From Phycisphaeraceae bacterium (lineage in GTDB: Bacteria; Planctomycetota; Phycisphaerae; Phycisphaerales; Phycisphaeraceae), in NCBI GenBank assembly GCA_029260595.1, contig JAJDCY010000010.1, positions 421,675 through 485,674 of the forward strand: a stretch of DNA of 64,000 nt. The letters are read 5' to 3'. The notes below the pieces were generated by a model. It worked only from the letters and a program-made list of their open reading frames with translations. It did not search any database and had not been told where the DNA came from. Below are positions 1 through 6,426 of this stretch, piece after piece. A program made the position numbers and the translations under genes. The stretch's first letter is position 1. Each line of letters opens with the position of its first letter.

Positions 1-498
1 ATGTCCAGCGAGGGTGTCGGCAGCTATTGGCCGTTCGCCACCGGCCGACGAGTCGACCAGGCCAACCTCATCCTCCGCCAGATCGAACAAACCCCCGCGA
101 CGCGCTACGTCGTGATCCCCAACCAGCACATCGGCGCATGGGAGGTCGGTTTCATGCCCCAGTGGCTCGCACGCGACTACCTCGCCCGACGCGGCAGCGC
201 CAAGTTTTCCGACGCCCAGATCAGCCCAGCCGTCTGCCCGCTGCTCGGCTACACCCTCAACTCGATGCGCATCGAGGGTGTTCGCATGCCCCGCCGTTTG
301 CTCGATGTCGCCCTCCAGCCGGAGGTCGGCCCGGAAGGCTACGCCAAGGGCGCCGCGATCCTCCGCGACTTCTTCACCGAAAACCTCATGCAATACCTCG
401 AGCCCGATCTGTCACCGCTCGGCCGCGAGATCATCCAGGCCACGCTCGACGGTGCCGCCGTCACTGACTACGAACGCCTGCTGCCGCAATCGCGATGA
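1..498 (+). CDS. C-terminal part of a large protein, possibly DUF4914-like (partial)
   Basis: The reading frame is open from the first base and ends at TGA 496-498, so these 165 residues are the tail of a protein that starts upstream of the window; the ATG at position 1 need not be the start. The tail carries GVGSYWPFATG (residues 5-15) and NQHIGAWEVGFMPQW, which look strongly conserved. From memory they resemble the end of DUF4914 proteins, large bacterial proteins with a PEP-carboxykinase-like nucleotide-binding fold. That assignment is recollection and is not verified. No catalytic function can be given. The next gene-sized element downstream is a probable small RNA with its own promoter, so the two need not be co-transcribed. 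Confidence 0.5.
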   Translation: MSSEGVGSYWPFATGRRVDQANLILRQIEQTPATRYVVIPNQHIGAWEVGFMPQWLARDYLARRGSAKFSDAQISPAVCPLLGYTLNSMRIEGVRMPRRLLDVALQPEVGPEGYAKGAAILRDFFTENLMQYLEPDLSPLGREIIQATLDGAAVTDYERLLPQSR

Positions 499-597
499 GG
501 GCAGGCTCCGATCCAACCACCAGGCCGGAGCAAGATCGCCAATGGCTTGTTTACGTTCGTTACTGTTGAGCAAGCTAGCGGCAGTATGCGACAGCTC

Positions 598-625
598 TTG
601 AAATCAGGCAAAATGTAGCTATAAT
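598..625 (+). promoter_or_regulatory. Sigma-70-type promoter of the small RNA
   Basis: TTGAAA (598-603) and a perfect TATAAT (620-625) are separated by 16 bases. The start of transcription is predicted near 631-633. No reading frame with a ribosome binding site follows; four hairpins follow instead. The stretch from the -10 box onward (TATAATAGACAAG) is 12/13 identical to the equivalent stretch at 14161-14173 in front of rpsA. Confidence 0.7.
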
Positions 626-631
626 AGACAA

Positions 632-760
632 GAATCCCGAGGATGGCCGCTAAGCCATCCCCGGGCAAGCACTGTCTTGCCGAACGGATCCTGCTTGATT
701 GTGAATCCGTTCGACTAAGAGGTCATCGCTCCCGCCGCTCGACAGCGTGGCGGGAGCTTT
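632..760 (+). ncRNA. Candidate structured small RNA, four tandem hairpins
   Basis: Directly downstream of a near-consensus promoter, four hairpins follow without overlap. Hairpin 1: 641-647 with 654-660 (7 bp, six-base loop). Hairpin 2: 664-669 with 676-681 (6 bp, six-base loop). Hairpin 3: 681-689 with 705-713 (9 bp; base 681 could instead close hairpin 2). Hairpin 4: 728-736 with 749-757 (9 bp, with an inner GCT/AGC helix), followed by TTT, so it resembles an intrinsic terminator with a short U-tract. The stretch has no credible coding frame. It matches no core motif of tmRNA, SRP RNA, RNase P or a riboswitch that I recognise. It ends 12 bases before the stop of the convergent DUF5343-like gene. 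The structure is read directly; that it is a stable RNA is inference. Confidence 0.6.
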
Positions 761-772
761 CGTCTATCCTCA

Positions 773-1474
773 TCAAACGACACCTCCTTCCTGATCTACG
801 TTCTGCTTCGCATACTGCTCAACAGCAGCGAACATCGCCTTCAACATAGGCAGATCGGCTTCAGTCAAGTTCTTGGGCACCGAAATCTCGCCAGCCAGTT
901 TGCCCGCAATCGGAATCGGAAATCGCACCGTTTCTGACAGAGTCTTAGTCGTGTGCCCCCCTCCACTACCATTGCTAGTTTGCGGCGTGGGGGCCTTTTT
1001 TTTCCTTCGGTTCAGTGGCGGCGCGCTCCCAAACTTGCCCTTTGCAATCGACGGCGATACCGGCAGCCCAACGTCTTGTGCTGCTTGCATTAGAAACCGG
1101 CAGGCCGGAGATACAATCGAGGGCCCGATTTCATCGCCGAACGAACGTTTCAGGGATGCGACAGTACCACTCTTAAGAAAGGAGAGCTGGTCGGCATAGT
1201 GCCGCTCAATCAAGGATTTCAATGTGCCGTTCCATGCCTCGCCTTCACCCCCGGCAAGACGGCGGAACTCTTGAGACGGCTTCTCTTTGTCGTCGATCAA
1301 CTCAAAGAATTTCAGTGCCCCGAACAAGAGCGTACGTGCGCTACCATTCATGCGGTCGTACATGGAGTAGTCGATTGTGTCCGGCACGTGGTCGAGCCCG
1401 GCGATGGAACTTTTGAAAGTCTTATAGGCGACATATGGCGGGGTTCGTTTCTTCAATTTCTGGTCGCTGGCCAT
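773..1474 (-). CDS. DUF5343-like protein
   Basis: This encodes 233 residues. An ATG at 1474 with AAGGAG nine bases upstream is preferred over the longer frame, whose extra N-terminal residues look untranslated. Residues 11-60 (PPYVAYKTFKSSI, then SGSA-like NGSARTLLFGALKFF and LIDDKEKPS) match my memory of DUF5343, a family of unknown function built around a winged-helix-like fold and common in accessory regions. A Pro/Lys/Ser-rich linker (about 150-170) precedes a C-terminal segment PIPIAGKLAGEISVPKNLTEADL, ending in a likely helix. The gene and its flanks are visibly poorer in GC than neighbours, which suggests transfer. No partner gene that would reveal a job is adjacent. Confidence 0.6.
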   Translation of the reverse strand: MASDQKLKKRTPPYVAYKTFKSSIAGLDHVPDTIDYSMYDRMNGSARTLLFGALKFFELIDDKEKPSQEFRRLAGGEGEAWNGTLKSLIERHYADQLSFLKSGTVASLKRSFGDEIGPSIVSPACRFLMQAAQDVGLPVSPSIAKGKFGSAPPLNRRKKKAPTPQTSNGSGGGHTTKTLSETVRFPIPIAGKLAGEISVPKNLTEADLPMLKAMFAAVEQYAKQNVDQEGGVV

Positions 1475-2037
1475 TTCTGGGCTCCTTATTGGGGGGGGGC
1501 TCCAAAAACTGTAGTCCGCCCATGGAAAAAATGCAACTGTCCAAGATGCGAAAAAAGCAAAAGGCGTTTTTGCGCTAATTTGATCGGGGCTTGTTTGGTG
1601 CATTCTGGAACGCAAGAATAGGTGATTTCGGCATTGTATAAATGATTATGGTTGTTCTTGGCCTCTCGGGGCTCGCGGAGATATGGGGTTTTTTGATCGA
1701 GCGATTTTATCGAAAGGGCGAAAATTTAAAATCAAGAGGCGATATTGGGTGGTTTGCCGGCCTGCCCATTGCTTGGCAAGGCCGGGCTAACGAGAACGTC
1801 AATGACATGCCATGTGCGACCAAAGATTGCTGGCAAATAGTGTTGTGACTGACAACAAAAAGGGGGGAGAGGCAGCCGATAATTCCGCCGGGTGGCACCG
1901 CAGGCTTGCCCCGCAGTGCCGTATGACGAGCGCCAGCCGGTGTGATCTCCGGCAACTCGACCTCTATCCGTCCACATGTCTAACTCACCCAGTTAGCTCA
2001 TTTCATGGGTCTGTGCTGGAACGATGGCTGGCGCCCC
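1475..2037 (+). other. Intergenic region, no gene supported
   Basis: About 560 bases on the accessory-looking side of yajQ. It contains a run of nine G at about 1490-1498, an inverted repeat around 1756-1786 (CCGGCCT...AGGCCGG), and a small hairpin 1980-1985/1991-1996 (CTAACT...AGTTAG). Open frames of up to about 80 codons exist on both strands, but none has a ribosome binding site or recognisable sequence, so I call no gene. Confidence 0.5.
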
Positions 2038-2140
2038 TATATAAGGTCCAGCGTTAGTCTGCAGGGGTGTGGATCGTTCGGGATTATCCTACCTTGGGTG
2101 GTTTGGCCAAAGACGGTGTGGCCGTTGAACGATCTTTCTT
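2038..2140 (+). promoter_or_regulatory. yajQ promoter -10 and leader with terminator-like stem
   Basis: TATATA (2038-2043) is a plausible -10 element; its -35 is poor. The predicted leader contains GATCGTTC (2072-2079) and its exact complement GAACGATC (2127-2134), followed by TTTCTT. An inner helix GGCCA (2105-2109) / TGGCC (2119-2123) sits inside the same arms. The layout, a long stem plus T-rich run ending 15 bases before the yajQ ATG, could be an attenuator or simply a protected 5' end. Confidence 0.4.
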
Positions 2141-2155
2141 GTAGAGGATATTGCC

Positions 2156-2647
2156 ATGCCGACGTTTGATGTGGTTAGCCAGGTTGAGATGCATGAGGTC
2201 GATAACGCGGTGAACAATACGCGCAAGGAGATCGTGACGCGGTATGACTTTCGCAACACCAAGACGCAGGTGGACCTCGATAAAAAGGAAAAGAAGATCA
2301 AGATCCTGGCCGGGGACAAGATGAAGATGGAGGCCGTACGCGAGATGCTGATGAACCAGGCTGCGAAGCGCAAGCTCGACCTGAAGAGCTTCGAGTTTCA
2401 GGAAATCGAGCCGACCTCCGACGCCGCGTTCAAACGCGAGGTGAATATCCGAGAGGGGATCGATCAGCCGACGGCTAAGAAGATCGTAAAAATGATCAAA
2501 GAGACCAAGCTCAAGGTCCAGGCCTCAATCCAGAAAGATCAGGTGCGCGTGTCGGGTAAAAAACTCGACGACCTGCAGGCTGTGATCTCACTGCTCAAGG
2601 GCGCGGATATTGGCGTGCCACTACAGTATGTGAACATGAAGGGTTAG
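2156..2647 (+). CDS. yajQ: YajQ family cyclic-di-GMP-binding protein
   Basis: This 163-residue protein has the usual family length and matches YajQ (DUF520) end to end. The N-terminus is PTFDVVSQVEMHEVDNAVNN, the middle is NTRKEIVTRYDF and KTQVDLDKKEKKIKI, and the C-terminus is VRVSGKKLDDLQAVI. Members fold as two RRM-like lobes; characterised ones bind cyclic di-GMP and act as cytosolic effectors, sometimes with a transcription factor partner. GAGG at 2144-2147 lies eight bases before the ATG. The next gene starts about 30 bases after the stop, so the two may share a transcript. No cyclic-di-GMP synthase or hydrolase is recognisable elsewhere in the window. Confidence 0.93.
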   Translation: MPTFDVVSQVEMHEVDNAVNNTRKEIVTRYDFRNTKTQVDLDKKEKKIKILAGDKMKMEAVREMLMNQAAKRKLDLKSFEFQEIEPTSDAAFKREVNIREGIDQPTAKKIVKMIKETKLKVQASIQKDQVRVSGKKLDDLQAVISLLKGADIGVPLQYVNMKG

Positions 2648-2680
2648 CAATGCCGGACGGCGCTGCTCTATCATGGTGTG

Positions 2681-3670
2681 ATGCCCGCACCGGTTGCCCA
2701 CTATCTTGACCCCGCGCACCTTGCTTCGATCGATTCGCTTGAATTACGCGCGCGGATGATCGTGCAGGGGTTGGTCACCGGGATGCACCGGTCGGCGCAC
2801 CACGGGTTGAGCGTGGAGTTTGCTCAGCACCGTCAGTATGCGCCCGGTGACGACACGCGGCACCTGGATTGGAAGGTCTACGCGCGGACCGACAAACTTC
2901 ACCTCAAGCAGCACCTCAAAGAAACCAATCTCGACATCCTGTTTCTGGTGGATTGTTCCGACTCGATGGCCTATGCGTCGCAGCCGGCCGCAGCCGCCGG
3001 TCGCGCGACCAAGACGCTGCCTACCTGGCGCAAGTTCGATCATGCGGCCGGGCTCACGGCGGCGCTGGCGTACATGGCGCTGAATCAGCGCGACCGGGTC
3101 GGGCTGATTCTTTTCGCCGACACCGTCCTGGCCACCACCCGCATGTCCAGCGCCCAAGGCCAGTGGCACGCCATCATGGAGACGCTCACCGCCCACACCC
3201 CCGAGCCCGAGGCGCTCACCGCGAACACGGTTGCCCCTGACGCCCACACGCGCGGGACCGACCTCGCCCGCCTGTTCGACCAGGTCTTAGCCAAGCACTC
3301 GCGTCGCTCGCTTCTGGTTTTGGTAAGCGATTTATTCGACGACCCTGACGCGATCGAGCGCAGCCTGGCGCAGGCGTTCCACCGCCGCCACGACGTGGTC
3401 ATCCTCCAGGTGCTCGATCCGGCAGAGTTGACCTTTCCATTCCGTGCGCCCGCAGATTTCATCGGGCTGGAGGACGGCTCGCGCACACCCTTGGACCCGC
3501 CCGCCATTCGGGCGGCCTACATCGATGCGCTCCAGGCCCACCTCGATCGCACCCGTGCCCTGGCCCGCCGGTTCCATTTTGATTACCTGCTGCTCGATTC
3601 GTCTAAACCACTCGCCCCGGCGCTGTCTCGCTTCCTCGCTAGAAGAGCAGCCGTGCTCAAGCACCGATAG
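2681..3670 (+). CDS. DUF58 (vWA-like) protein
   Basis: This 329-residue DUF58 protein has the family signature FAQHRQYAPGDDTRHLDW (about 48-65). A vWA-like fold follows, with a complete metal-site motif DCSDS (91-95) and a second LVLVSDLFDD strand. Family members usually work beside MoxR AAA ATPases and membrane vWA proteins in envelope maturation or stress. No MoxR gene is adjacent, so this copy is separated from its usual partners. A GTG at 2678 lies directly before the chosen ATG; neither has a clear ribosome binding site. It follows yajQ closely on the same strand. The last residues are basic, and there is no signal peptide or membrane segment. Confidence 0.85.
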   Translation: MPAPVAHYLDPAHLASIDSLELRARMIVQGLVTGMHRSAHHGLSVEFAQHRQYAPGDDTRHLDWKVYARTDKLHLKQHLKETNLDILFLVDCSDSMAYASQPAAAAGRATKTLPTWRKFDHAAGLTAALAYMALNQRDRVGLILFADTVLATTRMSSAQGQWHAIMETLTAHTPEPEALTANTVAPDAHTRGTDLARLFDQVLAKHSRRSLLVLVSDLFDDPDAIERSLAQAFHRRHDVVILQVLDPAELTFPFRAPADFIGLEDGSRTPLDPPAIRAAYIDALQAHLDRTRALARRFHFDYLLLDSSKPLAPALSRFLARRAAVLKHR

Positions 3671-3785
3671 CAGGACGGCTTGACGGGTACGGGACTTTGT
3701 CTCACCAGGAGCAAGACATCGGATCCGACCGGAAGTAGCCGTGGGTTCAAGCGATAAACACGCGGGGCCGTCCAGCCCAGCAAGC

Positions 3786-3813
3786 TTGCCAACCGAGAGT
3801 GATGGCGTAGAAT
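3786..3813 (+). promoter_or_regulatory. Promoter of tRNA-Tyr
   Basis: TTGCCA (3786-3791) and TAGAAT (3808-3813) are 16 bases apart. The mature tRNA begins ten bases after the -10 box, which leaves a leader of only a few bases. Confidence 0.5.
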
Positions 3814-3823
3814 CCCACGTCTC

Positions 3824-3906
3824 GGGCGTGTACCGAAGTGGACAAACGGGGCAGACTGTAAATCTGCTGGCTTATGCCTCCGCTGGTTCGAATCCAGCCG
3901 CGCCCA
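3824..3906 (+). tRNA. trnY: tRNA-Tyr (GTA)
   Basis: A complete class II tRNA. The acceptor arm is GGGCGTG (3824-3830) with CGCGCCC (3899-3905), one G-U pair, and discriminator A at 3906. The anticodon stem GCAGA/TCTGC encloses loop CTGTAAA with anticodon GTA at 3858-3860. A long variable arm follows. The T arm is GCTGG TTCGAAT CCAGC (3882-3898). CCA is not encoded, so it must be added after transcription. It is a lone tRNA with no others in a cluster. Confidence 0.96.
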
Positions 3907-4035
3907 TTGAGTTTCCATTGACCCTTCGATTGAAGCTCCCCGGTCAGCATCGGGGCGCGATCCTATGCCTGCGCAGTCTGGGCGCCTCGGGATCTTCGCG
4001 TGTGTCGCAGATCACCGTGACGCGGCTGGTGCTGC

Positions 4036-4659
4036 CTATGCAGCCCGTCGCTGAAAGTCGGTCACCCAGTGGGGTGTGCGGGCCAGGTGCTCGCGGATCA
4101 GCCGCTCTCGCTTGAAGTAGTAGCGCGCGGTGATGCCCTGCACGGCGATGCTGACCACGATGACGACGGTGTAGACCGCGCCGGTCACGGTGACATACCA
4201 CTTTGCGATCGGGGTGAGGTATGGGGCGAGTTCAGGCGTCCGCTGGATGTATTCGCCATAGGGGTTCGGGCTCAGGCAGGCGATTGCGATGCTGTATACG
4301 CAGTACCCCACCACGACGCTGAGCAGGGCGATCTGGTTCCAGCCCAGCACCCGTGGCCCGCGAACATCAAGCCGGTAGATCAGCCTTCGGCCACGGAACT
4401 CGTTGTAGGCCACGGCTGACACGGCGATCGTCATCACCGCGGTGGCGAGGCTAAACAGGGCGAACGGTGCCGACAAGGCGGCGACGATCGCGCACGAGTA
4501 CCCGTTGAATGCGGCGACCCGCGCGGCATTGCGGATGGACCGCGTGCGTCGCTCCGCCTCGGCGATGGTTCGGAGGTGGTGTTCGGATAGGGGACTGGCG
4601 GTGGGCGGGCCGGCGATGGGCGGATTCTTGACCGGCGGGCGAGCCACGGAGGTTTCCAT
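4036..4659 (-). CDS. Four-helix membrane protein of unknown function
   Basis: This encodes 207 residues. A proline-rich cytoplasmic N-terminus (1-25) and a basic amphipathic stretch (EHHLRTIAEAERRTRSIRNA) are followed by two adjacent hydrophobic helices (about 48-85). A third helix (about 110-130) and a fourth (about 155-180) follow, and the end is basic. I do not recognise the family; it looks like a small planctomycete-type integral membrane protein without catalytic motifs. It diverges from the Rieske operon across a 156-base AT-rich gap (poly-A/T around 4747-4775), which probably holds promoters for both directions. No functional link to the operon can be shown. Confidence 0.65.
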   Translation of the reverse strand: METSVARPPVKNPPIAGPPTASPLSEHHLRTIAEAERRTRSIRNAARVAAFNGYSCAIVAALSAPFALFSLATAVMTIAVSAVAYNEFRGRRLIYRLDVRGPRVLGWNQIALLSVVVGYCVYSIAIACLSPNPYGEYIQRTPELAPYLTPIAKWYVTVTGAVYTVVIVVSIAVQGITARYYFKRERLIREHLARTPHWVTDFQRRAA

Positions 4660-4815
4660 ATCGGGGAAATCGGTTTATCCAAGGGCGTACTTGCCGCCCG
4701 GTGTCGCTGAATACAGCGGCCTGGCCGTGGGATGGACTGGGCGGACAAAACAAGATAAAATAATATTTAGATTGCGGGCCCGGCCAGGATCCCGCTGCCA
4801 CCCTCGAGGTATGCG

Positions 4816-5322
4816 ATGGAACGGAATCTCACACCTGACACAGATCCGCCGGATCCGCCCAGACGATCGTTCCTCTCGGCCGCATCCACCGCCGCGATGG
4901 GTGGGGGTTTGCTCGTCAGCTATGGGCTGTGTGCCGCGTACGCCGCGCGCTACCTCTACCCCGCCCGCGACCAGCCCACGGGCTGGATGTATGTTGCCCC
5001 CATATCGCGCCTGAAGAAGGGCGACTCGATGCGATACCGCACCCCGGCCGGCGCGGCTGTGTCGATCACGCGTCAGGGCGATACAGGCACCGTCGACGAC
5101 TTCATCGCGTTGTCGAGCACCTGTCCGCACCTGGGTTGTCAGGTGCATTGGGAGGCGCAGAACAACCGATTTTTCTGCCCGTGTCACAACGGGGCGTTCG
5201 ACCCGTCCGGGCAACCGACGGCCGGGCCACCTGCCGATGCCGGGCAATCGCTGCCCGAGTACGAACTGATGATCGATGCCGGGCTGCTATTTATCAGGGT
5301 GAAACTTGTGTCGCTCGGCTAG
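4816..5322 (+). CDS. Rieske [2Fe-2S] protein of a quinol-oxidising b-type complex
   Basis: This 168-residue Rieske protein would accept electrons from quinol at the Qo site of the cytochrome b encoded next and pass them to a haem protein. Both cluster boxes are intact: CPHLGC (103-108) and CPCHNGAF (121-128), giving two Cys and two His ligands plus the stabilising disulfide pair. A twin-arginine signal anchor (RRSFLSAAS, hydrophobic to about 45) would send the folded head to the outer face of the cytoplasmic membrane through Tat. GAGG lies six bases before the ATG. It is the first gene of a three-gene operon and 24 bases ahead of cytochrome b. Confidence 0.92.
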   Translation: MERNLTPDTDPPDPPRRSFLSAASTAAMGGGLLVSYGLCAAYAARYLYPARDQPTGWMYVAPISRLKKGDSMRYRTPAGAAVSITRQGDTGTVDDFIALSSTCPHLGCQVHWEAQNNRFFCPCHNGAFDPSGQPTAGPPADAGQSLPEYELMIDAGLLFIRVKLVSLG

Positions 5323-5346
5323 AGCGACGCGGATCGGGGTAACGCT

Positions 5347-6396
5347 ATGTCGGTCATCAAACGCTGGTGGTACGAACGTGTCCCCGTCACCGGCGATCAG
5401 TTGCGCGAGATGACCAATGAGCCGGTCCCGAGCCACTTGAAGCGTTGGTGGTTTTGCCTCGGCGGGACGCCGGCTTACCTGTTCGTCGTGCAGATCGTCA
5501 CGGGCATCCTCCTGGCCGTCTACTACCAGCCCGCACCGGCGACCGCGTACGAATCCGTCCGGTACATCACTGAAGAAGCGGCCTACGGCTGGTACATCCG
5601 CGGGATGCATAAGTGGGCGGCAACGCTCATGATCGCCTCGGTGATCCTCCACCAGATGCGCGTTTACTTCACCGGTGGCTACCGCAAGCCGCGCGAGATC
5701 AATTGGATGATCGGGATGTGTTTGCTGCTATGCACCTTGATGGTTGGTTTCACGGGGTACAGCCTGGTGTACGAACAACTCAGCTACTGGGGTGCGACGG
5801 TCGGCGCGAATATTTCCGACACGGTCCCCGTGGTCGGCGGGTTGCTCAAGAACATGATGCTCGGCGGCGAGACGTACAACGACCACACACTGCCGCGCTT
5901 CTTTGTTCTGCACGCAGCCGTCCTGCCCACCACCATGGTGATGCTTCTGGTCATCCACGTCGGTTTGATCCGCCTGCACGGAGTCACCGAACTATCCGAC
6001 GGAGACGAGCCCGACGACGAGCCGGCTCATTTCAACTTCTTCCCCGAGCATTTCTGCACCGAGCTGACGATCGGGCTGGTCCTGATGATCTTGTTAAGCG
6101 TCCTGGCTACTTGCCTCCCGGCCACGATGGGCCCGCCGGCCGACCCGCTGACCACCCCCGAGGTCATCAAGCCCGAGTGGTTTTTCTACGTGACGTTCCG
6201 CTGGCTCAAGCTCTTCTCCGGAACCGTTGCCGTCTTGACGATGGGCCTGGCAGTCTTCCTGATGTTTATCTGGCCGTTCATCGATGCGGCTATTCGCCGC
6301 TACTCGCGCTACACCGAAGCGAGTGTTTGGATCGGTATTGTTGGTGTTTTTGTGATCGTCGGCTTGACGGTTTGGGAAGCGGTCGTCGCGCATTAG
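5347..6396 (+). CDS. Cytochrome b (b6-type) of the Rieske/b complex
   Basis: This 349-residue polytopic protein joins a cytochrome b6-like half (four helices) to a subunit-IV-like half (about three helices). Haem ligands are H88/H102 and H189/H204. The second spacing is one residue longer than the first, as in b6 and unlike mitochondrial cytochrome b. C37 in the sequence FCLGG falls where cytochrome b6 carries the Cys that binds the extra haem c covalently. The Qo motif appears as PEWF (276-279). It would oxidise quinol between the Rieske protein and the inner-side haems. No separate cytochrome c1 or f gene follows; an octahaem cytochrome begins 30 bases downstream. Confidence 0.9.
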   Translation: MSVIKRWWYERVPVTGDQLREMTNEPVPSHLKRWWFCLGGTPAYLFVVQIVTGILLAVYYQPAPATAYESVRYITEEAAYGWYIRGMHKWAATLMIASVILHQMRVYFTGGYRKPREINWMIGMCLLLCTLMVGFTGYSLVYEQLSYWGATVGANISDTVPVVGGLLKNMMLGGETYNDHTLPRFFVLHAAVLPTTMVMLLVIHVGLIRLHGVTELSDGDEPDDEPAHFNFFPEHFCTELTIGLVLMILLSVLATCLPATMGPPADPLTTPEVIKPEWFFYVTFRWLKLFSGTVAVLTMGLAVFLMFIWPFIDAAIRRYSRYTEASVWIGIVGVFVIVGLTVWEAVVAH

Positions 6397-6426
6397 CGCG
6401 ATAAATCATGCAGGAGTGACTCAGCC

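Noticed and set aside
1642..1848. 68-codon frame with a hydrophobic N-terminus beside the DUF5343-like gene
   Set aside because: No ribosome binding site, no family resemblance and no supporting terminator.
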